A stretch of 64,000 bases of DNA from Pseudomonadota bacterium (lineage in GTDB: Bacteria; Desulfobacterota; Binatia; Binatales; Binataceae). The notes below the pieces were generated by a model. The model was not told the DNA's origin, made no database searches, and saw only the letters and a program-made list of their open reading frames with translations. Position 1 is the stretch's first letter. The number at the start of each line of letters is the position of its first letter. Where the stretch lies: the NCBI GenBank assembly GCA_021324885.1, contig JAJPIF010000024.1:62001-126000 (forward strand). Reading direction: 5' to 3'. Shown in pieces: positions 47,349 through 55,987 of the stretch. The translations under genes were made by a program, and so were the position numbers.

Positions 47349-49556
47349 TTATTTACCCGCAGCGGGGTTATTACTCAATACCGCCGCGCCGTGCGCGCCC
47401 CCGGCCGACGCCTGCTCGGCTCGGGCCATCCCGCCTTTGCGGTCGCGATACAGCAGGACCATCGAGCGGTCTTTCAGGTCGAACAGGTCACCGGCGCACA
47501 GATGCCGATCAGCCTCCGCCGGATTTTCCTTACTGGTGTCGAGCAGGACTCTCCAGCCGTCGGGTTGTCCCACCTTGGGGATCAGGAATTGAATCGGTTC
47601 GTGATGGCTATTAAAGATGATTATGCAATCGCCATCGGTGATAATTCGCCCCCGCTCGTCATACTCATTGATACCGTCGCCCGCGAAAAAAACGCCCAGA
47701 CAACGCGCGAATGACTGATTCCATTCCTCGTCGGTCATCTCGCGGCCGTCGGGATTGAACCAGATGATGTCTTTGAGGCCCCTGATACTGCGGCCCTGGA
47801 AAAAATGACGACGGCGGAACAGCCGGTGTGCCTTGCGAATCGCGATCACATGGCTGACAAATTCGCAAAAGCGCCGATCCTCCTCGCGCAGATCCCAGTT
47901 GATCCAGCTTATGCTGTTGTCCTGGCAATAGGCGTTGTTGTTGCCGTTTTGCGTATGCCCAATCTCGTCGCCCGCCAGCAGCATCGGAATTCCCTCGGAG
48001 AGCAGAAGGGTGGCGATCAGGTTGCGTTTCTGCTGCGCGCGCAGCGCCAGGACCTGGGGGTCGTCGGTCGGCCCCTCCGTTCCGCAGTTCCAACTGCGGT
48101 TGTCGTTGGTGCCGTCGCGGTTTTCTTCCAGGTTGGCTTCGTTGTGCTTGTCGTTGTAGCTGACCAGGTCGTGCAGCGTGAAGCCGTCGTGGCAGGTGAC
48201 GAAATTGACGCTGGCATACGGACGCCGCCCGTTATGTTCGTACAAGTCGCTGGAACCGGTAAGGCGATAGGCCAGCTCCCCGATGAGCCCGCCTTCGCCT
48301 TTCCAGTAGGCGCGCACGGCGTCGCGGTACTTCCCGTTCCATTCCGCCCATCCGATCGGGAAGTTGCCGACCTGGTAACCGCCCGCCCCCACATCCCACG
48401 GCTCCGCGATCAGCTTGACCTGCGAGATTACCGGGTCCTGGTGAATGATGTCGAAGAACGCGCTTAGCTGGTTAACCTCGTACAACTCGCGCGCCAGCGC
48501 CGCCGCCAAATCGAAACGAAAACCGTCCACGTGCATCTCGAGCACCCAGTAACGCAGGCTGTCCATGATCAGTTGCAGGACGCGCGGATGTATCATGTTG
48601 AGCGTGTTGCCGCATCCGGTGAAGTCCATGTAGTAGCGCGGATCTTCCGGCGAAAGCCGATAATACGAGCTATTGTCGATACCGCGAAAGCATAATGTCG
48701 GACCCATGTGGTTACCTTCCGCGGTATGATTGTAAACCACGTCAAGTATCACCTCGATTCCTTCGGAGTGCAGCCGCTTCACCATCGACTTGAACTCGCC
48801 TACAAAACCGCTCGCGCTGTAGCGCATGTCCGGGGCAAAGAAGCCAATCGAGTTGTATCCCCAGTAGTTGCGCAACCCGCGTTCCACCAGGCGGCGGTCG
48901 TCGATAAATGCATGTACAGGCATCAGCTCGACCGCGGTGATGCCGAGCCGCTTCAGATGCTCGATCGCGGGGTCGGTGCTGAGCCCGGCATAGGTGCCGC
49001 GCAGATGGGCTGGAATTTCGTGGTTAAGCCGGGTGAATCCTTTCGTGTGCAGCTCATAGATGATGGTGTCGTGCCAAGGGGTGCGAGGCGGGCGATCCTC
49101 GGCCCAGGAAAAGGCGCCGTCAATCACCCGGCAGCGCGGCATCGCCGGCGCGCTGTCACGCCGATCCATCGCGAGGTCCTCGCGTGGATTACCCATGCGA
49201 TAGCCAAACAGCGCGTCCGACCATCTAACGGTGCCTACGATGTGGCGGGCATAGGGATCGATCAGGAGTTTGTGCGGATTGAAACGTAATCCCTTTTTGG
49301 GGTCATATGGACCATATACCCTGTAGCCGTAGAGCCAGGCGGGCCGCGCTTCGGGAAGATAGCAATGCCAGATCTGGTCCGTTTGCCATCGCATCGGCAC
49401 GCGATCGATTTCGCGTCTGCCCTTGGGATCGAACAGGCAGAGTTCGACGTGCTCCGCATGCTCCGAAAAAAGCGCGAAGTTGACGCCTTCGCCGTCCCAG
49501 GTGGCACCCAGCGGATAGGATTTGCCCGGCCAGACCGCAATTTTCGAATTAGCCAT
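47349..49556 (-). CDS. glgX: Glycogen debranching enzyme (GlgX)
   Basis: A 735-residue isoamylase-type GH13 enzyme that cuts alpha-1,6 branches of glycogen. The N-terminal CBM48 region (GATWDGEGVNFALFSEHAEHVELCLF) is followed by GH13 regions VVYNHTAEGNH, GFRFDLAAAL, LIAEPWDVG and FVTCHDGFTLHDLV. Divergent from treZ over 252 bases, so both may share regulation; together they move storage glucan toward trehalose. Confidence 0.95.
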   Translation of the reverse strand: MANSKIAVWPGKSYPLGATWDGEGVNFALFSEHAEHVELCLFDPKGRREIDRVPMRWQTDQIWHCYLPEARPAWLYGYRVYGPYDPKKGLRFNPHKLLIDPYARHIVGTVRWSDALFGYRMGNPREDLAMDRRDSAPAMPRCRVIDGAFSWAEDRPPRTPWHDTIIYELHTKGFTRLNHEIPAHLRGTYAGLSTDPAIEHLKRLGITAVELMPVHAFIDDRRLVERGLRNYWGYNSIGFFAPDMRYSASGFVGEFKSMVKRLHSEGIEVILDVVYNHTAEGNHMGPTLCFRGIDNSSYYRLSPEDPRYYMDFTGCGNTLNMIHPRVLQLIMDSLRYWVLEMHVDGFRFDLAAALARELYEVNQLSAFFDIIHQDPVISQVKLIAEPWDVGAGGYQVGNFPIGWAEWNGKYRDAVRAYWKGEGGLIGELAYRLTGSSDLYEHNGRRPYASVNFVTCHDGFTLHDLVSYNDKHNEANLEENRDGTNDNRSWNCGTEGPTDDPQVLALRAQQKRNLIATLLLSEGIPMLLAGDEIGHTQNGNNNAYCQDNSISWINWDLREEDRRFCEFVSHVIAIRKAHRLFRRRHFFQGRSIRGLKDIIWFNPDGREMTDEEWNQSFARCLGVFFAGDGINEYDERGRIITDGDCIIIFNSHHEPIQFLIPKVGQPDGWRVLLDTSKENPAEADRHLCAGDLFDLKDRSMVLLYRDRKGGMARAEQASAGGAHGAAVLSNNPAAGK

Positions 49557-49808
49557 GTTGGTGCTCGATTGTGAATTCCGATACGCGCGGGTAACAGCCC
49601 GTCAGTCTTGAGTTCTGATTAGTATGGTATCCCATGACAATTGATCCCACAGCTATAAATCGCACTCAATTCAACTCCTTTCCGGCCGCCTTGGGGCAGT
49701 CTGTAGCATTACGTGCCATCCCGCACTTCCCGGCAATTTTTACTGGTTGCTGTGGCAGTGGGGCGGACCCTTTTCCCCGCCGGCTGTTCGTCACGGCAGT
49801 CCAAACAT

Positions 49809-51551
49809 ATGAATGAGTGGCGGGTGTGGGCGCCTAATGCCGCAAGCGTCGCGGTCCGGATTGGGAGCCGGCGGCTGGCGATGGAGAAGCAGGGAACGCA
49901 TGCGCGCGGATGGTGGCGTCTGGCACGGCTTCAGGAAAATAGCGCTGCGGATTATTCCTTTGTTTTGGATAACGAGGAGCAGGCGCTTCCCGATCCACGA
50001 TCGCAATGGCAGCCGCATGGCGTGCATGGCCCGTCGCGTCCCGTCGATCACGCTGCTTTTGCCTGGACCGACGCCAACTTCACCGCGCCGTTGTTGTCAG
50101 AGGCGATTATATACGAGATGCATGCCGGTGCGTTCACGCAGCAGGGAACCTTCCAATCCGCGATCGCGCGCCTTGACCATCTGGTTGAACTGGGCGTGAC
50201 GCATGTTGAACTGATGCCGGTAGCGCAGTTTCCAGGCACCCGCGGCTGGGGCTATGACGGCGTCGATTTGTTTGCGCCGCATCATGCCTATGGCGGCCCG
50301 TTGGGGCTCAAGCGCCTGGTGGATGCCTGTCATGCCAGGGGACTCGCCGTCTTGCTCGATGTGGTTTACAACCATTTCGGGCCCTCCGGCAATTACCTGC
50401 CACGTTTCGGCCCTTATCTGACCGACCGCTACGCGACGCCATGGGGCAGTGCGGTCAACTTCGACGGACGGGGCAGCGACGAAGTGCGCCGTTTCATTTG
50501 CGACAACGCGATTTCGTGGATGCGCGACTACCATATCGACGGCCTGCGCCTGGATGCAATTCATGCGATTTTGGATCTTTCGCCTACGCATCTGCTGGAG
50601 GAGCTTGCCGCTGAAACCGCTCAACTCGCGCGTCAGACCGGGCGCCGCCTCGTCCTGATCGCGGAGGATGATCGCAATGATCCTCGCGTGGTCTCGCCGA
50701 TCGCCCGGGGCGGATATGGAATCGACGCTCAATGGAACGAGGATTTCCATCACGCCCTGCACGCGCTCCTGACGGGCGAGCGGACCGGCTATTACGCTGA
50801 TTTCGGATCGTTCGCACAGCTTGCGAAGACGCTGCATAACGGTTTCGTGTATGATGGCGAATATTCCGCCTATCGGGATCGTCGCCATGGCCGATCGACC
50901 GCGGGGTTGTCCGGCGTCAACTTCGTGGGCTGTTTGCAAAATCACGACCAGGTGGGCAATCGGGCTAAGGGCGACCGCTTCTGCCATCTGGTGAGCATGG
51001 GGCGGGTGCTGATCGGAGCCGCTATGGTGCTGACGGCGCCGTTCGTGCCGATGTTGTTCCAGGGCGAGGAATGGGGCGCGTCATCACCGTTTCAATATTT
51101 CACAGATCACCAGGAGCCGGAATTGGCGCGCGCTGTAAGCGAGGGGCGCCAGCGGGAGTTCGCGGCCTTCGGATGGGATCCGTCCGAAATTCCGGACCCT
51201 CAGGATCCCGCGACTTTTGAGCGGTCCAAACTGAATTGGTCCGAACTGGAACGGGAACCGCACAAGAGCATCCTTCAATGGTATCGGCGGCTCATCGGCT
51301 TGCGCGCGCGATTTGCCGAATTGCGCGACGGTGTAATGGAAAAGGTCAAAGTCGCTTACGATGAACAGGCGCAATGGCTGGTGATGACGCGCGGTCCTAT
51401 TACCCTGGCCTTCAGTCTTGCCCGGCATGCCCAACTGGTGCCGTTGTCCGCCGGCTCCCATCAATTGCTGATGGCATCGGAGGGCGTCGGCCTCAAACCC
51501 GGTGAAGTCGAGCTTCCACCGGATTCAGTGGCGGTAATTGGCCCCGCGTGA
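49809..51551 (+). CDS. treZ: Malto-oligosyltrehalose trehalohydrolase
   Basis: A 580-residue GH13 enzyme that releases trehalose from maltooligosyltrehalose. The start at ATG 49809 matches the CBM48 onset MNEWRVWAPNAASVAVRIG. GH13 regions: LLDVVYNHFG, GLRLDAIHAILD (catalytic Asp), LIAEDDRND (Glu) and CLQNHDQVGN. Substrate-forming TreY is not in the window, so the pathway is incomplete locally. Identification as TreZ over branching enzyme rests on length and those motifs. Confidence 0.88.
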   Translation: MNEWRVWAPNAASVAVRIGSRRLAMEKQGTHARGWWRLARLQENSAADYSFVLDNEEQALPDPRSQWQPHGVHGPSRPVDHAAFAWTDANFTAPLLSEAIIYEMHAGAFTQQGTFQSAIARLDHLVELGVTHVELMPVAQFPGTRGWGYDGVDLFAPHHAYGGPLGLKRLVDACHARGLAVLLDVVYNHFGPSGNYLPRFGPYLTDRYATPWGSAVNFDGRGSDEVRRFICDNAISWMRDYHIDGLRLDAIHAILDLSPTHLLEELAAETAQLARQTGRRLVLIAEDDRNDPRVVSPIARGGYGIDAQWNEDFHHALHALLTGERTGYYADFGSFAQLAKTLHNGFVYDGEYSAYRDRRHGRSTAGLSGVNFVGCLQNHDQVGNRAKGDRFCHLVSMGRVLIGAAMVLTAPFVPMLFQGEEWGASSPFQYFTDHQEPELARAVSEGRQREFAAFGWDPSEIPDPQDPATFERSKLNWSELEREPHKSILQWYRRLIGLRARFAELRDGVMEKVKVAYDEQAQWLVMTRGPITLAFSLARHAQLVPLSAGSHQLLMASEGVGLKPGEVELPPDSVAVIGPA

Positions 51552-51587
51552 GGCGGAACGTAAAAATCAAAAATTGTCCGCACCCCG

Positions 51588-51998
51588 TCAGGTTCCGGAG
51601 CGGCGCAGGCGTGCCCGCGAACGGGTCAGCCAATGGCGTTGGCGGCTGGCCGCTGTCGATCCGTTCTGGATTTGGCGCCGCCGCATATCCAGCATTTTGC
51701 GCAGCCGGCCAGCGTCGATCCCCAGCGCCTCGCACAGCGTTTCGTAGGAAAACAATCCCTTGCTGCGCGTGGAATTCATCCAGTCGCGGACTTCGTAAAA
51801 CAGGATCCGGCGCTGCCGGCTCCTGGCATTCATATGATGTAAGTAACAATGGATGGCATCTTCCAGGACCGCGAACATCAACTTCAGCTCGCCTTGCAGT
51901 TCATGACGCCGCCGCCGCAGCTCGTTGTATTGTTCCGGAAGCAGAATATCCGGCTCATAACCCTCGATCAGTTCTTCCATCCGCTCTACGAGTTCCAT
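51588..51998 (-). CDS. Conserved hypothetical protein
   Basis: A 136-residue protein (MELVERMEELIEGYEPDILLPEQYNELRRRRHELQGELKLMFAVLEDAIHCYLHHMN). A recognisable block GLFSYETLCEALGIDAGRLRKML (a helical motif) is shared, from memory, with uncharacterised proteins of Deltaproteobacteria and related groups. The C-terminal tail is arginine-rich. It converges with treZ, with 36 bases between the stops. The start is well placed; the function is unknown. Confidence 0.65.
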   Translation of the reverse strand: MELVERMEELIEGYEPDILLPEQYNELRRRRHELQGELKLMFAVLEDAIHCYLHHMNARSRQRRILFYEVRDWMNSTRSKGLFSYETLCEALGIDAGRLRKMLDMRRRQIQNGSTAASRQRHWLTRSRARLRRSGT

Positions 51999-52369
51999 TT
52001 GGGCCTCCGCCGAGAGCTTCGCTGTCGGGCGATCGCTTGACGCTCCGAGTTACCGCTGTCGTTCACAAGTTACGTGCCAAGAAAAACCTGCCAAATTTGG
52101 TAGTTTTGGTTGCGCGGAAGGTAGCGAGAATTTACATACTTTATGCCAGCTAGATTGCGAGAGTGTTCACGAATGGAGGCTGACCGCACATCGCTCCGGA
52201 TATCGGGGCTCGAAGGAACGCCCGCCAGAATCTGCGGACGTAAGGGATCATTAATCGCGATCACCAATGCAGCGCAAAGGTATTGACGCGCTGCCAAAGT
52301 CCGCCTCTGGTTTCGCGCCGCCTTTCAATTCTAATGTGGAGCGCAAGGAAACGGGTCCGGAGGAAAGAA
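51999..52369. other. Intergenic region with a perfect 10-bp palindrome
   Basis: This 371-base gap separates the divergent conserved hypothetical gene and alpha/beta hydrolase gene. At 52091-52100 there is a perfect palindrome ccaaatttgg, which could be an operator. No RNA gene or conserved reading frame is visible. The local AT content is slightly raised near 52075-52150. Promoters for both flanking genes should lie in it. Confidence 0.45.
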
Positions 52370-53092
52370 ATGCCAGTCCTTCAGCGCGGCGATTGTACAA
52401 TCCATTACGAAGAGTACGGTCACGGCTTTCCGCTTCTGCTCATGGCCCCCGGCGGGATGCGCTCTGAAATCGATTTTTGGCATCGCAGCCCCTTTGATCC
52501 CACGGTCGAGCTGGCCCGCACCTTCAGGGTGATCGCGATGGACCAGCGCAACGCGGGAGGCTCGCAAGCTCCGGTTGCACCCACAGACGGATGGGATACT
52601 TACGCTTGCGACCAGATAGCCCTGCTCGATCATCTGGGGCTGAGCCGATGTCATATCATGGGCGGATGTATCGGGTCGTCTTACTGTCTGGGTCTGATCA
52701 AGTCGGCGCCAGATCGAATTGCCGCCGCGGTGCTGCAAAACCCGATTGGACTTGGACCCGGAGGTATCGAACGTTTTCACAACATGTTCGACGATTGGGC
52801 CCTTGAGTTGCGCCGCAAACGGCCGGAGGTAAAGGAATCGGCAATGGCGGCCTTTCGCGCCAACATGTTCTCCGGCGACTTCGTCTTTTCGGTCACCCGC
52901 GATTTCGTCCGCTCCTGCCTCACTCCGATGCTCATACTGGCCGGCAATGATCCTTATCATCCGGCTGAAATTTCGCTGGAGCTGGCGCGCCTGGCGCCCA
53001 ACGCGGAGATTATAATGGAGTGGAAGACGCCCGATGTGGTGGGCGCCGCGGTCGAGCGCGTACGGTCCTACCTGGAAGACCGCATCCCATGA
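52370..53092 (+). CDS. Alpha/beta fold hydrolase with Cys nucleophile motif
   Basis: A 240-residue protein starting at ATG 52370 (GGAGGAAAG upstream; a longer open frame is not supported). The fold begins LQRGDCTIHYEEYGHGFPLLLMAPGGMRSEIDFW. The nucleophile elbow GGCIGSSY carries Cys in place of Ser, the acid is likely Asp in LILAGNDPYHPAE, and the usual C-terminal catalytic His is missing (MEWKTPDVVGAA). It may be a binding or partly inactive relative. OsmC follows. Confidence 0.8.
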   Translation: MPVLQRGDCTIHYEEYGHGFPLLLMAPGGMRSEIDFWHRSPFDPTVELARTFRVIAMDQRNAGGSQAPVAPTDGWDTYACDQIALLDHLGLSRCHIMGGCIGSSYCLGLIKSAPDRIAAAVLQNPIGLGPGGIERFHNMFDDWALELRRKRPEVKESAMAAFRANMFSGDFVFSVTRDFVRSCLTPMLILAGNDPYHPAEISLELARLAPNAEIIMEWKTPDVVGAAVERVRSYLEDRIP

Positions 53093-53123
53093 TTCGCAGG
53101 TCGTCGCTGAGAGGTAAAATCAC

Positions 53124-53558
53124 ATGAAACCACTTCCCCATCATTATGCGATCCATTTGTCCGGTGGTCCGCAGGGCTACGCAACCTGCTCGGCTGAACG
53201 GTTGCCCGATCTAACCTGTGAGGCGCCGCTTGATTTCGACGGGCCGGGTGATGCCTGGAGCCCGGAGCATCTGCTGATGAGTTCGGTGAGCGCGTGTTTT
53301 CTGCTCACGCTGCGCTCCGTTGCCAGGCTTTCGAAATTCCACTTTGAAAGCCTGGAACTCGCGGCCGACGGAACAGTGGATCGCAAGGAGGGCCTGACGC
53401 GCTTTACGGAGATCGTTTTGCGCGCGAAGCTGACGGTTGCAAAGGGCACCGATCATGCTCAGGCCGTCCGCATCATGGAGAAGGCGGAAAAGGCCTGCCT
53501 CATATCAGCCTCGCTCTCGACTCCGGTGAAACTGCAAGCCGAAGTGATTGAGGCATAG
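53124..53558 (+). CDS. OsmC family peroxiredoxin-like protein
   Basis: A 144-residue protein of the OsmC/Ohr superfamily that reduces organic hydroperoxides through two cysteines. Candidates are Cys in MSSVSACFLLTLRSVARL (peroxidatic) and Cys in EKAEKACLISASLSTPVKL (resolving). Length and order fit OsmC rather than Ohr. It follows the hydrolase by 31 bases, so it may be co-transcribed. Confidence 0.88.
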   Translation: MKPLPHHYAIHLSGGPQGYATCSAERLPDLTCEAPLDFDGPGDAWSPEHLLMSSVSACFLLTLRSVARLSKFHFESLELAADGTVDRKEGLTRFTEIVLRAKLTVAKGTDHAQAVRIMEKAEKACLISASLSTPVKLQAEVIEA

Positions 53559-53669
53559 AGCTGTTTATATCCTGATAAGATTGACCGGCAGCACACCGGC
53601 GCATCTGAAGCACGCGACAATTTTACAGACAACGTAAGCGAGCGCGGATTCGCCGTTTATGGAGGTCTC

Positions 53670-54671
53670 ATGATTCACCTCGTCCGGCTCGTCACCATCC
53701 ATCCTTTATTTGTGCACTTCACGATCGGTGCGATGCCGATTCTGCTCCTGACTTACGCCATGGCGGCCTGGTTGCGTTCCGAGCCATGGACCTTTGCGGC
53801 CGACGTCACCGCCGGCGTCAGCGCGATGCTGACTTTGTTCACGCTGGCCTTCGGATTGGTCTCCAACGCTTACGTGGGATGGCCGGGCGGCCTGGGCTTT
53901 TGGCGTCACCTGCACATGAGTCTGGGTGTGGCCACCACTTTCCTGATTGTGGTTCTTGCAGTTTCGCGCCTCGCGATGCGACAGCGCGGTCAGCTCGTGG
54001 CCGGATACGCAGCCTTCGGTTTGGCGGTGCTGGTTGCGATTGCGGCCGGGGCGGCAGGATGGGTCGGCGGCGAAATTCTGACCTACACCGCGGGTATGGC
54101 GGTGGAAGGAGCAGGCGAGGGTTCGCTTTCGCCGTTGCCGGCCGGCACGCACCAACCAACCGACCTGATGGACGCGATGGGTCAAGCGCGCGCCGATTGG
54201 GGTGCGGCGACCAGCGATTTGGCGCGGATGGTAGTGCAGCATCCCACCGACGCGAATTTTGCCGATATCGCGCGCCGGGCGGCCAGGCTCCAGCAGGCCG
54301 CCGCTTGGATTGCGGCCAACGGAGCCAGGACGCTGCCGCGCCCCGACGCACTCGTTGGTGAACAGGGAAAGCCGGCCGCAACCTCCCCGCCGAGTCCGGG
54401 CGCGCCGGCTCAAAGTTTCGACCGGCCAGCGATCCGGCCGGTGCGCGAAGGCGCTCAAAGCGCTCCGGATGCAGATGAAAGCGGGACCGCCCAAACGCGG
54501 GCGCGGCGTCTGCAGAAAATGGCGAAGATTCTCCAACAGCGCGCGCGTGCGCTGCGGGATGCGGCAGAGCGCAAGGATATTGTCGAGGTCGCGCGCCAGA
54601 CCGGAGCGATCAGCGAAGAATGCGCGGAATGCCACAAGGACCTGCGCTGGCGTTCGCCATCCCCGTCATGA
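53670..54671 (+). CDS. DUF2231-type membrane protein with C-terminal heme c motif
   Basis: 333 residues. The first half holds four predicted membrane helices in a DUF2231 pattern (LVTIHPLFVHFTIGAMPILLLTYAMAAWL, then LTLFTLAFGLVSN, LGVATTFLIVVLAV, AGYAAFGLAVLVAIAAGAAG). A long alanine/proline linker follows, and the C-terminus forms a four-helix-like stretch ending ISEECAECHKDLRW, a single CxxCH heme c site as in cytochrome c'. The heme part would face the periplasm. GGAGG precedes ATG 53670. A fused membrane-plus-heme protein of unknown function. Confidence 0.75.
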   Translation: MIHLVRLVTIHPLFVHFTIGAMPILLLTYAMAAWLRSEPWTFAADVTAGVSAMLTLFTLAFGLVSNAYVGWPGGLGFWRHLHMSLGVATTFLIVVLAVSRLAMRQRGQLVAGYAAFGLAVLVAIAAGAAGWVGGEILTYTAGMAVEGAGEGSLSPLPAGTHQPTDLMDAMGQARADWGAATSDLARMVVQHPTDANFADIARRAARLQQAAAWIAANGARTLPRPDALVGEQGKPAATSPPSPGAPAQSFDRPAIRPVREGAQSAPDADESGTAQTRARRLQKMAKILQQRARALRDAAERKDIVEVARQTGAISEECAECHKDLRWRSPSPS

Positions 54672-54679
54672 AACCTCGC

Positions 54680-55825
54680 TTAGGGCTTTGATTTCAGTTC
54701 GATTTCGTTCAGGCGCCGTTGCAGGAATCGGCGCTCCGGTTGCGAATGGGCCAATTCGAGCGCGCGCCGATATGACTGCGCCGCTTCCTCCCATCGCTCC
54801 ATCCGCCGCAGCAGCTCGCCGCGCGCGGCCCACATCAGATGATAGCCGTCGAGGTCGTGGCGCACGCCAATCGCTTCGATCATCCTTAAGCCGTCCGCCA
54901 GTCCCGACGCCATCGCCACCGCGACGGCGTGGTTCAACTCAATTACCGGCGATGGTCTGATCCGCACCAGGTAAGCGTACAGCGCCTCGATTGCCCGCCA
55001 GTCCGTGTCGTCGGCACGCGCTGCGCGCGCATGGACAGAGGCGATTGCCGCCTGGATCGCGTAAGGGCCTGCGGGTGAGTGTGACAGCGAAGAATGCACC
55101 AGCGCCAGGCCTTCGCGAATCTGGCTGCGATTCCATTTGGTGCGATCCTGATCTTCCAGCAATACGATGTCGCCCTCGGTGTCCGCGCGCGCCGTTTTCC
55201 TGGAATCCTGGAGCAGCATCAGGGCCAGGAGTCCCCGCGCCTCGGCATTTTCAGGCACGAGTTCGCACAGGATGCGACCCAGCCGGATAGCTTCGGCGCA
55301 CAAATCCGCGCGCACCACGCAATCGCCGAACGTCGCGGCGTAGCCTTCGTTGAAAACCAGGTAAATCACCGCCATCACCGCCTCCGTGCGCTCGGCCAGC
55401 GATTCAGGCGGCGGAATTTCATAGGGGATGCGCGCCGCCCGGATTTTGCGCTTGGCGCGCACCAGGCGCTGAGCCATCGTGGCCGGCGCAACCAGAAAAG
55501 CGCGCGCAATTTCCTCGGTCGTCAGCCCACACAGCGTCCGCAGCGAAAGGGCGACCTGCGCTTCGGTAGCGAGTGCGGGATGGCAACAGGTGAAGATCAG
55601 CCGCAGCCGTTCATCGGGAACCTCGTTGGACATCGTGCCGGCCTCATCAGTCCGCGCCTGAACTTCGATGTCGCGGATCAGTTCATCGCGCCGCGCCGCG
55701 AAGCGCGCCTGGCGGCGGATTCGGTCGATTGCCTTATGGCGGGCTGTGCCGATTATCCAGGAGCGCGGATTTTGTGGGACGCCTTCACGCAGTGGCGGCA
55801 GGTTTGAGGCCGTAAGACTGCCGGC
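54680..55825 (-). pseudogene. RNA polymerase sigma factor (ECF, SigJ/DUF6596-like), 5' truncated
   Basis: The frame after ATG 55633 encodes sigma region 4 (DERLRLIFTCCHPALATEAQVALSLRTLCGLTTEEIARAFLVAPATMAQRLVRAKRKIRAA) and the long C-terminal TPR-like domain. The same frame continues upstream with SWIIGTARHKAIDRIRRQARFAARRDELI, which is part of sigma region 2, but reaches a TAG at 55826-55828 with no ATG, GTG or TTG before it. The start of region 2 is therefore missing. It is probably a truncated, inactive gene, broken at the edge of the lower-GC segment. Confidence 0.7.
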
Positions 55826-55987
55826 CTATTAAAAAATTAACTTGAGCGGCTGACGGCCAAGTTCCGAAACGACACTTTTTTGCGGCCAAAGACGTTATGA
55901 CATCTTCTCAATGCGGCCGCGACTAGTGTGGCCAGAATAACAGGGCCAGTTACTAATCAGTAATTAAGCGAAACTAGAGAATAAGCT

